DNA of 64,000 nt from Geranomyces variabilis (GCA_027603065.1 JADGJP010000009.1:613031-677030), one strand, 5' to 3'; shown: positions 45,112 through 56,818, numbered from the stretch's first letter. Translations and numbers: made by a program. Notes: generated from the letters alone by a model not told the origin.

Positions 45112-45348
45112 TTGGAAGTGTTAATGTGGAATCTTCGTGCGGCGAGAGCTGGTTCTGTGTGTGTTTCTTGAGAGTTCTTGTCAAAAATGTGCCACATGTT
45201 TTCAAGTCCAGAGCTCTTGCGAACCTGCCGCGGCTGTCAGGAACTCACCCTCAGGCTGCCACGGTGACTCACCGCCCGGGGCCGAAAGATAGAAAAAAAA
45301 AGAACCTTGACATGCCAAGAACTTGCAACGGCAGCCACCACCGCCACC
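45112..45348. other. Intergenic region between receptor and ankyrin gene
   Basis: It holds the receptor 3' flank and the ankyrin gene promoter; a run of A ends near 45302. No gene. Confidence 0.5.
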
Positions 45349-47405
45349 ATGGGCGGCACTTCCCCGCTCTCCACCGCAGCGACGATTGACCGGCTGTCCG
45401 CCGTACCCGTGCGCAACGTCCTGCGCTACGTTAGCTGCAGCAAAGACTACGATGCCATCACCGGAGCCTTTCGAAACTTTCACGCTGTCGGCAGAACCCC
45501 CGCCGCCGTCCTCCAGTTTCATCTTAACAATCTCCGTCGCTCGATCCGAGACTATCCCGGCAAATCCGGAGAAGAGATGTGGGACAGTTTTTTCCCCCAG
45601 GAGCTGCAGCAAATGTGGAGGGCGCTCCGTCTCAGGAACGAACTCGGTCCGGCACGAGCCCCGCCTAGTGTCCCCCGTGACCCGTTTGATGGTGTGTATG
45701 GCACGTTGGAAGCTATGATGACCAGGGATGGCGATGGCAAAGGCGTTCCCACCGTAGCCGACTATCCAGAGTGGTCGGACGTTCTTGCGTACAAGCTGCC
45801 TGCTGGCGGGGCACTGGTGTACCGCTCGCCAGAGTTTTGCTTGCAAGTTTTGGAGCTCGCACGCCTTCTGCACGGCGACGAGTGCCGCTCGGCATTGGCC
45901 AACCGGGACAGTGCCACCCGAATGTGTCCAATTTCACATAGGTTCCATAACGCAAGGATATGGCCCGCGGGGTATACTCTCCTTCTCCGTTATGCAATGG
46001 TAGCCCTCGACATGGTCGGCGCCAACGCGACCCACCTGCTGCCCTACATCTACTGCTCGCCGCCGCTGTTAGAAGCTTATGTACTCAACGGCAGTGACAT
46101 TTTTGAGCAGGAAGAAGTCCTCAAAGTTCTCGGAATTGCGGACGAAAACCACCGCACGCTGCTTTCGATCGCGATCCTAAAAGCGCAACCACGGGTTGTT
46201 AAGGCCCTTTTGGAGTACCGCAAAGTCGACGTCACTGCGCACCACAACCAGGCCCTCGCTGCGGCATGCTCCATGGGCCACATGGAGCTAGCTAAAGCCT
46301 TAGTGGCTTTCGGGGCAGATTTGAATGATGTTGGCGGCGGCGGGCATGGTTATGCACTTCCCATCAACTTTGCCGCTGCCATGCGGGACGCTACACTCCT
46401 GGATGATTTCCTTGCTCTTGGTGCGGAGCCCAATATATCTGGCCGCGAGGGCGAGGCCCTTTTTCTCGCTGTTGGGGCAGTTGTCCGAACGGACCTGCAG
46501 GGCTTTCACGACTTCTTGCGACATGCTGGCCCAGATGGCGCACCGCCGCTGCCCATCGCTTACCAGCTCATGAGAAGAGGGTTTGTCCTCGGCCCTCTCC
46601 GCGACGCCACGTTTTTGCTTGCAGCGTATTCGGACAATTCCAAGATCATGCTAGAGCTGTTCAAACATAAGCCGATGCGGGGGGACCAGGATGCAATCGA
46701 CACGGCGCTATGCATTGCCTCGCTGACGCTCAACCTTGAGACAATCCGCTTCCTTGCGACTCTCGGTGCTGATATGAACTGCCGCAAAGCTATAGGTGGC
46801 GGCCACGCGCGGTCGCCGCTTGGCTGGGCCATGCGCGCGTCCGGATTACCGGACCGCCGCGACATGGCGAGGCTGCTGACTAGCATTGACCTGCTTACGC
46901 GGCTCGGCGCTGACGCGAACGATGCCGCGATTCTGGACGAATTTCTGGTAGCCCCTCTTACACAGCCAGGTGACACGCAGCCAGCAGAGTTTGTCGAGGC
47001 GACTCGCGCACGGTTCTTGCTTCTCGCCAGGGGTGGCAGTGACTTTCGTCAGTACGTCAGCGGGTATCTGCCTCCATTCCCGACCGACTGCTTCCGCAAG
47101 TTTTATCAATCTGATGACGTTGCCGATGACGATGGCGCTGTGACGTCTGTGCATTCAATGCACCGCTCACGGAGCGCTTGTTGACAGCCGAGGAAAAGGC
47201 ATACGATTGCGCGGAGTTTGAGGATGAGGATTACCCGTGGGGAACCCTGTTTCGCGCGCTGCTCGTGCGCGGGATGGATCCGTACACGTGGCCCGAGAAG
47301 CATTACTTTGAGCATTTGAAGGAATGGGGCCCAAGTACTATTAAAGTGTTTAAGGAGAAGCGGTGGAAGCAGCGGCATAACAGGAACAAAAACCACAAGA
47401 TATGA
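45349..47405 (+). CDS. Ankyrin-repeat protein, C-terminus in a shifted frame
   Basis: The ATG 45349 sits in a strong context (ccgccaccATGG). The first frame runs 611 codons to a stop at 47184. The N-terminal region (VRNVLRYVSCSKDYDAI) may be a divergent F-box. Degenerate ankyrin units follow, for example TLLSIAILKAQPRVVKALLE, ALAAACSMGHMELAKALVAFGADLN, INFAAAMRDATLLDDFLALGAEPN, ALCIASLTLNLETIRFLATLGADMN and PLGWAMRASGLPD. A further coding-looking stretch (LTAEEKAYDCAEF, EDEDYPWGTLFRALLVRGMDPYTWPEKHYF) lies in another frame to 47405, also ankyrin-like, so the true end probably needs a splice or frameshift near 47130-47170. Such proteins mediate protein contacts; the partner is unknown. Confidence 0.65.
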
Positions 47406-48475
47406 TGATTGCTGAACAAACGAAAAACATCATTAATCTATTATGAGCGACCTGCGGGAAATGTCACACACTCTAAAGATAAGCTTGTGGCCTACATTTG
47501 CTGCCTCGTGCTAACCCTTTGCTTTTTACTTGATGCGCCGAACGCAAGTTCATTTCGCATAGGCGCTGAGTTGCAATATATGGTCAGGATTTGCGATGTA
47601 CCATATGAGTATTGACGCGGCGGTAAACTATTTGTATGTGTTTGTATAGATTTTTTTAATAGATTTTTTGTTTTCTCGTATAAAAAGGCTGTCGAGCGAA
47701 CTCTTATATATACCCCCGGGCGGCCGGCACCAGTGAAGCAGCCCGCGGGCTTTGACAAAGAACGCTTCTCCCTTCCTTTCTGCGATGGCATCCCTTCTTC
47801 GCTCGGCATCGCCGCTGCCGTCGTCGCTGTCGCATTGTCCGTCTGCCTCTTCCTCGGTCTCCTCCTCCCCGCTGCTCGCCCTGTGCTAATATGACATCCT
47901 GAGTAAGCTCAGCATCGTGCCGCTCGAGCCTTTGGACCTCGCCCGCCTTGCAAGCAGCTCCACAACTTGCTGTTCGCCACACACTCAGACTCAGCACACT
48001 CAGGCTCCCAGGCCGCAGCCAGCTTCCTTCCGCAGTAAGTGATCTCGCGCCTCCCCGCAAACCGTGCCAGTCTCGCGCATTTCGTGTCGGTTCTCCCTTC
48101 GCTAAGCTCACTGACCCAGTTCTGACCAACGTTTTTCTAAACTACTGTCTGAAGCTCCCGCGCGCCATTTTCGCCCACGATGCGACGCTACGCCTGCTTC
48201 TGGCGCGAGAATACGCTCTTGTCGCCTCACTCCGCCTTCCGCCGTCGACGCCAATCCCTCCCGCCCATAGGGATGCTCTTTTGATAAACGCCCGCTGTGC
48301 CCTTTAGGAAGGTCTGGAGGGCGTAGCTGCCTTGGTTTGGAGCGATGACGCGCTGTGCACCCGCTTAAGGGGCTCATGCCATCCGGAGCCTGCCCGCCTT
48401 ACAGTCGAGCATCCGACAGCTGGCAAACAGCCAGATTGACGATTCATTTCGAGAGAGCTCTCAGCGGCGTCTCGT
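47406..48475. other. Region without a supported gene
   Basis: ORFs of 100-140 codons occur on both strands at 47700-48310, but they overlap each other and show no domain. A T-rich stretch lies near 47640-47690. Confidence 0.4.
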
Positions 48476-48727
48476 TCAGGGAAGCCACATTTCTGACAAT
48501 CCGATGGCTTCAACAGCGAGGTAGCCGACCAGCCGGGCCCGGCTGGGTTGTGTGGTGACGGCGCGAAGCAGTGCTAACAGTTGCTGCCCTGACCGGAGCG
48601 TGATGTAACGGTACAGGAGCGGCAGTGCGGCATGCCTCCAATCGACACAGGTCCATGAGAGCTCACGCGAGAAATCGTGCACAAGGTGGACATTGGGCTC
48701 GGGCCTGGAGACGTCGTCAAGGAACAC
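48476..48727 (-). pseudogene. F-box-like fragment
   Basis: The minus strand reads SRELSWTCVDWRHAALPLLYRYITLRSGQQLLALLRAV, matching the second half of a fungal F-box and the start of the following helices. No ATG or first F-box half was found upstream (a stop lies near 48752) and the frame ends at 48476. It is a fragment, or an exon of a gene that could not be assembled. Confidence 0.4.
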
Positions 48728-48954
48728 GGAAGTGCGCGAAGGGGGAGATGGCGGTCAGGATGTCAGCATGCTAAGAGAGCTTCGCAAAACGCGTGCAACC
48801 CGTGACGCGCCATTTGGGCGACGTTTTTGCGCCAGGTACTAGTAACGAACGGTCTTCGCATGTTCCAAGCTTCGATTCTACCAGCACGTGCACAGTTGAG
48901 CCAGCGGAAATTTGGACGCCGGAGGCCAACCTCAGTAAAATAGGAACAAGCGAA

Positions 48955-50648
48955 ATGGCCGCGGGCGCGCTGAGCTCTTGCCTTAAGGGCTTCCGCATTT
49001 CATCACTGTCACGATTCCAAAAGGACTTCGTCTTCTTCCCTCAATCTGTCGCGGCTTGGCTGCGTAAAATCGGTGAACGGTTGTGGGTGAGCTTCTGGTT
49101 CGTGCCCATTGCCACCATCACCCTTTTCGCAGCCCTCGCTTTCTTGATGGTTCAAGTAGACAAGTGGGCAAACGTTAGCTTCCAGCGAGGCAGGTTTTGG
49201 TTCATTTTCGAGAATAGCATCAATGCTTGCCGCGACGCGTTGAACACTATTTCCAAGGGATTCCTGAGCATCTCTGGCGTCACATTTTCCATCCTCTTGG
49301 TGGCATTTACAATGGTAAATATCTCAGATGGTCAACTCAGGCTGTTACCATCTATCTCCGTCCCTCTCTCTGACGCCGGAACGATCACTAATCGACTAGT
49401 ATCACAACCACAGGCTGCGAATCGCTATACTCCACGGCTTATCGCAACATTCGCTGAAGACAAAATGACCCAAGCCACTCTAGGCACCTTTCTAGGCATC
49501 TTCCTTTACGGGCTCATTGTTCAACGCTCTATCGTCTCCTATGACGAAGGCGAGCGCTTCTTACCCCACCTTAGCATTCTCCTCGCCTACGGATTGACAA
49601 TGGGCGGGCTTTTCTTGTACGTCCTGTTTATTCACCACGTCGCAGTTCACCTGCACATCAACGGCATTGCCGCCAGACTGGCCGCGCAGACAACTGCTTC
49701 CATGATCAACTTGTTTCCGACCCACCTGGGGCAGCCCATCGAGACCTCCGAAGAGGAGCAGGCTGATGAGGGTTGGATCAGGGAACTTACGAAAAGCGAG
49801 AGCGGCGCTGATAACCCCGGGGCGTCCTGGCTTCCGGTCAGGGCCGGAAACTCGGGCTACATCACCAGTATCGACGACGCGGCACTACTAAAGTGGACCG
49901 ATGTGGCCGATATCTTAAACCGTATGGAACATGCCGTCGGCACCTTTGTCGTCACCAATGAACCGCTGGGATATTACCGCCTTCACAATCGCTGGTCTTC
50001 GTCGTCACTACCCGGTCCCACCGCGACGAGAGCAGCGTTCACTCCCTGACCCCGCGGTACATCTTGCGCACTTACACCATCTCCCACGCGCGCAACGTCC
50101 GCCAAGATCCCGAATTCGGCCTGCAACAGCTTGTCGACATCGCGCTACAGGCTCTGTCTTCATCTCTCCACGACATCAGCACCGTACGCGTCTGTATCGA
50201 CTGGCTGTATAACACCGTGCGTATCGCTGCCGATCGCAAAGCGCCCCCGCGCGTGCGATGCTGCAAGGCGGAGAAGTACGACGGACAGAGCAGGGCGGAC
50301 AAAGCACGCATTATCGCTGTCGGACCGACCTTTGAATCCATGCTCCACACTGCCTTCGTGGATCTACGCCAGCACTCGGTGGCACAGGTCGCGGTCCTCC
50401 GCTTCCAATTCGAGGCGTTTCAGAAACTCGCTAGCGACGTGCGCAATGTCCGGCGGCTCCAGATCTTGGAGGATTTCGTCCGGCTGTATGAACCGCTCAC
50501 GGAAGCTAGCATCGACGCCAAACATGACCGGGAGCAGATTAAGCAAGCTTATCAGCATTTGCTGGAAGCCATCGACCGCCATAGGGTGCACTTACTTCAG
50601 GAGGAACCGAGGGATGAGACATTCACCCACGTTACGCTTCCTATGTAA
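48955..50648 (+). CDS. Bacterial-type DUF2254 membrane protein, one frameshift
   Basis: It is intronless. The first frame (ATG 48955 to stop 50049) has four membrane segments: SFWFVPIATITLFAALAFL, ISGVTFSILLVAFTMV, LGTFLGIFLYGLIVQRSI and HLSILLAYGLTMGGLFLYV with FIHHVAV, then ARLAAQTTASMINLFP, SGYITSIDDAALLKW and EHAVGTFVVTNEPL. The family's C-terminal block (RNVRQDPEFGLQQLVDIAL, QALSSSLHDISTVRVCIDWL) follows in another frame from about 50050 to 50648. Together these match the DUF2254 family, which is mainly bacterial and of unknown function. The break lies between about 49985 and 50049. No GT-AG pair of usual size repairs it, so a real frameshift (pseudogene) or a sequence error is likely. 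Horizontal transfer is inferred from family distribution and the lack of introns. Confidence 0.72.
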
Positions 50649-51006
50649 TGATTTCCACACAACATCCATCAATGCAAAATTACACAGCGTGAAGAAAGTA
50701 ACTAAGTAACTTGATTAAGTTGACCACCGACACTATTTTGATCTCACCAAATAGCATTAACAGGTTTACGGCCTCAAACAGGCAAGCGGGATCACGCCTT
50801 TGGTCCGCTTTGAGAGATCTTTTTACCGTGGGCCCGGGCATTCACCGTCAGCTTCGTACATTCCCGAGAAAAGTATCGTCGCACCGCCAACCTGCAAATG
50901 GACTAACCCTTGTTGAGAATGCGAGACGCTTGTTTCAGCCGCAAAAACTTGGGAATGGTGCGGCGCTATCTGGGTTGGGGCGACTTCATCCCTTGACCGG
51001 TCCTCA

Positions 51007-51369
51007 ATGGCAACCTCCCTACACACTGCCGAGAGCTTGCATGACAATAGAATCGTTTGCGGGGCTGACCCAAGCGCTACAAAACTTTCGCTAGCACCAG
51101 CGCAGACCACTCGTCGGACCACCTGGTCATTCATTGAATGGTTCGCCAGCCGTCTCCTCCTGCTCACCGTCTTATCGCTGACTGCGTTCGCCTACCACGC
51201 CAGAGACCTGACCGCGGTCCTATACCTAACATGGACCATCGGTGTCACCGCTGCTGTGGTCGCCGTCGTGCACAGCTGGCCATACTTTTGGTCTCTGGCC
51301 TTGATCCTGGGGAACCTGGCCATGTGCGTTCACAGGCGAACAGAATTGTCGCTTCAGCAGAAAATGTGA
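51007..51369 (+). CDS. Possible small membrane protein
   Basis: A 120-codon ORF starting at an ATG. It has two or three hydrophobic segments (FASRLLLLTVLSLTAFAY, AVLYLTWTIGVTAAVVAVV, FWSLALILGNLAMCV) with charged ends. No family is recognised and the flanks are unremarkable. It could be a real small gene or a chance ORF. Confidence 0.3.
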   Translation: MATSLHTAESLHDNRIVCGADPSATKLSLAPAQTTRRTTWSFIEWFASRLLLLTVLSLTAFAYHARDLTAVLYLTWTIGVTAAVVAVVHSWPYFWSLALILGNLAMCVHRRTELSLQQKM

Positions 51370-51529
51370 CTGGCGGTGCTCTTCTTTTCATCTTGGTGCA
51401 GGGCCATGTCCGGAAAATTGCGCGTAGGCCTTTACAGGAGCACGTGACTCGTCGAGACAATAGGTTGAAGCAATTTATTGCCTGCCCTCCAACGTCAGCC
51501 GTCCCATAACTCGCCCTCGCGTGATATTG

Positions 51530-52745
51530 TCAGACTGTCATTTCCCGCGTCAATGCTTGAATGTCTTTCTGCAGACGAGACTCTATATACCGGAGGTAGC
51601 ATGCCGTGCGCGAGCCCCCGTGTCCATACGCAAGCCTGGCGACTGCTATCCAGCCAAGTAGCAGGCGTCTGATTCGGAGGAGTTCCGGATTCAGGATGTC
51701 CAGAAGTGCAGGCACAGACGGAAACTGTGCGGCCAGGTCCAGCCAAGGTTGGGGTTGTCCCAAATTAGAGTTGATTCGGCGCTGGGCAAAGATGCCCGAT
51801 GCGTGGGGAGATGGATCACCGGAAAGCACAGCTATCCAGAATGAGATGTGCCCTGACGTCAAAGGGATTGAGGACGGTTTGTTAGACTTATCAGGCTCCG
51901 GTCCATCCTTGACCACAGACGCGCTTGCTGCCAGTTGAGTAACAAGCTTGCCCATGGCGTCGAGCGCATAAGCATTCCATCCATGCTGGAAATTACTGAT
52001 GTCGTGCCACTCATTGACGCCCATATCAAATGCGGCAGCGGTCTCTGGATTTGATGTGGCCACGACCAGTTGAGACATATCGTCAAACGCTTGATCATAG
52101 TTGTATTCTTCGTCGTGCGTCAGGCAAAACATGTAGCGGTGGCCATCTGCAGGGCTGGTGAAGCACACGCCTTCGAAAGACGGGGGGTAAAATGCCATTG
52201 AATCGAGGAGTGCCTGGCACTGTGAGCGTTTATGGTGCGAGACGCCAGCCCATCGTTTTGCGCGTGTGTCCTGCACCACAGCACTGGCAGCGGTGAGGCT
52301 GATTGTTTGCTTGATGACGGCGAGAGCGTCGTGCAAGTGGGCGAGACGGGATGAAGGAGTCATTGGAAGCGCAGCTACAGTGGAGTATAAGCTGCTGCTA
52401 CTACAAAGTAGCGGGAGCAAACGCAGGCGTGCATGCAGGTGGCAAAAGTCCAGATACTCGCGCGGGGCGTGGGCAGCGACCACGGCGCGATGTAAGGGTG
52501 AGGTGGCGGCAAGACGGTTCAGATATTTGAAGCCAAAGGGCTCGGCGTGCGTATGGTGGTCGACATCGCCATAACCGATTACAAAGTCATTCTCCTACCA
52601 GTCGGCGTAGTTTGGTGGGAGGGAGCGCCCGGGTTTGAGCCATCTGAATCGGAGAAGGCGCGCGAGGATGAGGCGCTGAACGACAGCCGGAAATTCAGCA
52701 CCGAGAGCGGGGACATGCTGAACACGAGCGAGATGGGACGACCCG
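51530..52745 (-). CDS. Unrecognised protein, N-terminal part interrupted or spliced
   Basis: The 318-codon minus frame from about 52483 to the stop at 51530 reads as a soluble helical protein (SRLAHLHDALAVIKQTISL, GVCFTSPADGHRYMFCLTHDEEYNYDQAF, NEWHDISNFQHGWNAYALDAMGKL). The frame continues upstream through DFVIGYGDVDHHTHAEPFGFKYLNRLAA, then meets TAG at about 52597-52595, then continues again (FPAVVQRLILARLLRFRWL), resembling an F-box-like start. Either a splice removes the TAG (a GTAGGA donor overlaps it) or the gene is broken. The only clean ATG in the long part is 52363. Family unknown. Confidence 0.4.
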
Positions 52746-54266
52746 CTCGCTCTTCTCATCCTCGAGGCCTTGCTCCTCACAGACGACTCACCAGACATCC
52801 AGTGCTCCTGCCTGTCCTCCCTCAAGCTGGTGTCGCGCCGATGGCACACTCTCGTCAACACTGTCCTCCACAGCTATGCCGCCCGCACTGTCACGCTTCC
52901 AATGACTTTAGACATCGCCGAGGTCGCAAAAGCTTACGGTCGCCGCCCAATTCGCAAGCTCACTCTGCAGTATACCCGTCACGACCCGCCTCACACCCTG
53001 CCAAAATCAGTGGCGGAGTGGGAGAACATTTTGCGACACTTCCCACTCATCGTTGAGCTGGACTTCGAGTCACAGTCGATTTTGGAGACGACAGAGGATG
53101 GTGACATTGTTTTGGATGTCGCAAGCCGTTGTTGCCCAAAGCTATTGCAGCTTTGCTTGGCAAGCGCGAGCCATGAAAAGCCCCCCTTTATCACCGATTC
53201 GCTCAAGCGGTGGAAGAACACCAACGGGAAGGAAGGACTCGTTCATTTCTCGGTAAACAGAGATCTTCAGCCTTCAGCAATCATGGCAATAGTCGACCAC
53301 TGTCCACACTTTTTGGACTACAGCGGCCTGATGGATGGCGGGGGGTTCGATTGGGACGAATTCATTGACGTTCAGCAACACTTGGCGTTTACGCCTGAGG
53401 AGCTGGAACGCCTGCTTATTGCCGTAGCCCCATCACTCAAGTCCTTCAACCTAGCGCAATGGCTCGACATTGATGCACGTCTTTTTGAGGCATTTCAAGG
53501 CAAGACTTTTTCAAAGCTGAAGTGGTTGCTTGTGGGAAATGCGCACGCCGACTATCGTAGCTTCGATTTTGAACCAGAAGACTTGAGATGTCTTCCCAAT
53601 GCATTTCCCAATCTGGAACATTTGCAGGTCGCGGTCGAGACAGCTGATCAATGTGCGTGCTTGGCTTGTGAATATACATGATTGAGGCTGTTGCTGCAAA
53701 CTGACGCTTCTGTTGTCTCAGGTCAGTACTATGTCGACGAGTTATTTGAACCGCCTTTCGCTGAGACCCTGGCCCGCTGCTGCCCAAAGCTTCGACGTCT
53801 CCAGCTTACCAACTTGACCACGAGGGGCGGCTGCGACCTCTGCTTTGATGATGACGACTTTGCGCATTTTGGCAAAATGCGTGAGCTTGAAGACATCGAA
53901 TTAGCGCCTGTCGTTGACTGCTCAACAGAGGCCATATTCACGCTGAGCCAAAGACCTCCAGGATTTCAAGTGAAGCGCAGACTAATAATCAGCCGGAAAT
54001 GGACGGACTACGAAATGCCCGCAAAACTCGCTCCACGTGTCCTTGTTCTACTGGCCAACACTCCCGCAGCCGACCTCAAAAGCCGTTATTTCCACATGAA
54101 GCTTGACTTTAGCGAAGAAGCAGCCGATAAACTACACGAGGCCATGGCTCGCTTGCGAAGTGCTCACGCGACTAAGGACATGGATCCGGAGAGGATCTCG
54201 GATTATGATCCGCCCGTCGTCGACGATTTTGTCCTGTATGCCTGGCACGATGATAGACAAGTCTAG
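52727..54266 (+). CDS. F-box/LRR-like protein
   Basis: Coding frame from about 52740 (PLALLILEALLLTDDS, LSSLKLVSRRWHTLVNTVL, an F-box) to 53652, then exon 53722-54266. The repeat region resembles degenerate LRRs: VLDVASRCCPKLLQLCLA, LVHFSVNRDLQPSAIMAIVDHCP, LFEAFQGKTFSKLKWLLVG, LPNAFPNLEHLQV, then ETLARCCPKLRRLQLTNL and MRELEDIELAPV. F-box proteins of this type recruit substrates to SCF ubiquitin ligases. The 5' end is not resolved: no in-frame ATG precedes the F-box and a stop lies near 52715, so an upstream exon is likely. A decayed paralogue at 58694-59880 supports the model, including the same intron position. Confidence 0.65.
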
Positions 54267-55339
54267 CGTGCTAGCTTTGATGTTCGCGAGTATCGTGATC
54301 CTTACTGCTTGTTTAATGACTAAGGTTGCGTTCGATGGAGTTTTGGAGGGAGGGTCCCCGCGCGGTGCCACCATGGCGGGAGGTTCCGAGGTGCCCGATG
54401 TGTGTGGTTTTGGTAGATTTGGGCCGGTTAGATAGTATGCTGGCTGCGATTTAGAAACAGAGTATTTTTCGTCTGTGGTAATAAAGAGCTCTGTTTGTAC
54501 AAGCGTTTTGCCAGATTCGTTCGATTGTCATCGAACCGTGCGGTGCGTCAACGGACAAAGTGCAGTATACCGAAAAATATCGCCCCCCTCGATACCTTGA
54601 GAAATCGATTCCAGATGCCAAGTCAGCGGGTATCGCTCTCGGTCTTATGACGATTTTCTCATCCAGCGAGCTCTGCAGCGCAGCGCGGGCCCTGAAGAAC
54701 TAATTTTTTCACAATCCCGAGGGTTTGATTGGCGATCTACTTGTGCCGCGGTTTTCGGATTTTGTCGTTAGATAACGATCCGGCGATAAGGGGTGTTGCG
54801 AAGTACCTTGCGTCTTATCGAAATGGGGAAACAGAGACAACAATGGCTAATGGTCTGCCAACATGATAACCAATTGGTCTACATCATCCGAACCTTGCTG
54901 GATTTTGAAAGTAGGTGCGAAACGGCCTTTTGAAGGCGACCGATCGGCGAGCTCTCCCGCGCGGGCAAGATATCACGATAGCGAAGCGCATGGATTGCGG
55001 TATTAACCTATCAGAACTTATCAGAGAGCTAGCTTGTTTTTCTACTTCTAATCTATGTTTACAGTCTAAAAAACAAACGTCATCGCCCGCCAAACACTTT
55101 TGCGCGCTCACGCTCACGGGTACGCCAAGTTTCAAGTCGACTGCTCGTTCCCAGTCCGCAGCATGAGCTTGTCCCCTGCGTGTTAAATATCAGCCTCGTG
55201 GACGGCACGTCGTGTCCCGCATATTTCCGCCCAAACGTCTTGTACACGTGCTTGCCCGTATAGTCGATGATCTGCTTCAACCCGTCAGGCTTGACTTCAA
55301 TCGTCGGCGTTCCAAAGTTCTTGAGATCAGCAGCCGTGA
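54267..55339. other. Region without a supported gene
   Basis: About 1 kb of intergenic DNA with ORFs under 110 codons only. No repeat or domain recognised. Confidence 0.45.
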
Positions 55340-56370
55340 ATCGCCATGTAGAGCTGGCATTTGCGGTTCTGAAACAACCAGCGTTGAGGCTGGGCGATGC
55401 TTTTTGACCGGGTTACAAAGGATTTTGTGTTTTGAAATCTAAAGCGAGTGTACATGCTCCCAATGGCGTCCCCCCGCTGACATCACCCACCTAAACGAAT
55501 GCCACGGCCGTGTGAAGCAGGCCTTTGCGGTTCTGGAATGATCAGCGTTTAGGCTGTACGATGTTTTTTGATTGAGTTACAAAGGATTTTGTGTTAAGGT
55601 ACTACGTGCATGTGCTCGCAATGGCGTCCCCCCACTGACTTCGCCCCCTAAGCGAGTGCTATCGCCATGTAGAGCGGCATTTGCGGTTCTGAAACAGCCA
55701 TCGTTGAGGCTGTCCGATGGTTTATGGCTGAGTGACAAAGGATTTTGTGGTCTGAAGTGAAAACCGCATGCGGGCAAACACAAAATCCTGTATAACTCGG
55801 TCAAAAAACATCGTACAGCTTCAACCCCAGCTATTTTAGAACCGCCTCATCGAGCTCTATATGGGGGTCGCATGCCTTTAGCAGGCCAATGTCAGGGGGG
55901 GGGGGGGGGACGCCATTTCGAGCATGTGCGTGCGGTTCTACCTTAACACAATATCCTTTGTAGCTCGGTCCAAACATCATACAGCTTCAACCCCAGTTGT
56001 TTTAGAACGGCCTCATCGAGCTCTATATGGGGTAGCATGCGTGTAGGGGACCGATGTCAGCGGGGGGGGGGGGGCGAGGGTGCCATTTCGAGCATGAGTG
56101 CACGGATTACCGTAAAACGCAGAAATCGTCGTAACTCAGTCAGAAACATTGTAACGTTTCAACGCTGGCTGTTTCAGAACCGCAAAAGTGAGCTCTACGA
56201 GGTCGCGGCGGGCTTTTTGGAATGCGACGTCAGTGGGGGGCGGCATTTCGAGCAGGTGTGCGCCTTAAACACAAAATCCCTCATAACTCAGCCAAGAAAA
56301 TTGTACAGCTTCAAGGCTGGGCATTTCAGAATCGCAAGAGCCGGCTCTACATGGGGTAGCATGCGTTTAG
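55340..56370. repeat. Head-to-head tandem array of ~150-170 bp repeats (3 + 4 units)
   Basis: Three units in one orientation begin with ttgcggttctg at 55361, 55525 and 55681. After an axis near 55770, about four units follow in the opposite orientation (reverse-complement core tagaaccgc or tcagaatcgc near 55841, 56008, 56180 and 56330). Each unit also has a caaaggattttgtg block, a gtacagcttcaa/ttgaggctg block and a polyG/C run that reaches 12-14 G. Units are diverged by substitutions and small indels. No ORF is conserved across units. Confidence 0.9.
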
Positions 56371-56464
56371 AGGTGCATGATGTGTGTGTGTGTGTCGAGC
56401 AAGAAAGAGATAGAGAGCAGGGGGCAGCGGCCTGGGGACTTTTCTTTTATTTCGATAGCGATTA

Positions 56465-56818
56465 ATGGAGAAGCTATTGTACAGCTCTTATAATGACGGC
56501 ACCCGGTCGGATTCCGACTTTTCATGGGTGTTTTGTCGGAGCATTGGGGGTCGGGTGCCAGGTGGAATCCTGTTTGTGATTCCGGCCGGAACCACATCAT
56601 TTGGAATCCTGCAGGACGCGACCCGTTTTTCTGATGACTTGACCAACAGGCAGACGTGCCCACCTTCATCTTGCAACGCGCTGTCCTCATCATCGGGTGA
56701 TAGTGTTCCAGATGGCCAGTCCACGTTGGATACTCCTGAGTCTGCCACAGGCGCTCTGGACTTTATAGGATCTTCTGGGATATGGTTCAGTGAAATTGTG
56801 GCGCAACCTTTTTCCTAA
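56465..56818 (+). CDS. Possible small protein, not recognised
   Basis: A 117-codon ORF from an ATG (MEKLLYSSYNDGTRSDSDFS) rich in Ser, Gly and Thr, with GGILFVIPAGTTSFGILQ. No domain, and it follows the repeat array. It may be chance. Confidence 0.25.
   Translation: MEKLLYSSYNDGTRSDSDFSWVFCRSIGGRVPGGILFVIPAGTTSFGILQDATRFSDDLTNRQTCPPSSCNALSSSSGDSVPDGQSTLDTPESATGALDFIGSSGIWFSEIVAQPFS

Noticed and set aside
47948-48307. 119-codon plus-strand ORF
   Set aside because: No recognisable content; opposing ORFs are similar in length, as expected by chance in GC-rich DNA.
25498-52597. Idea that TAG is reassigned to an amino acid, from two in-frame TAGs
   Set aside because: MYG1 and the COBW-domain gene both end at TAG exactly where the family ends, so TAG is a normal stop.
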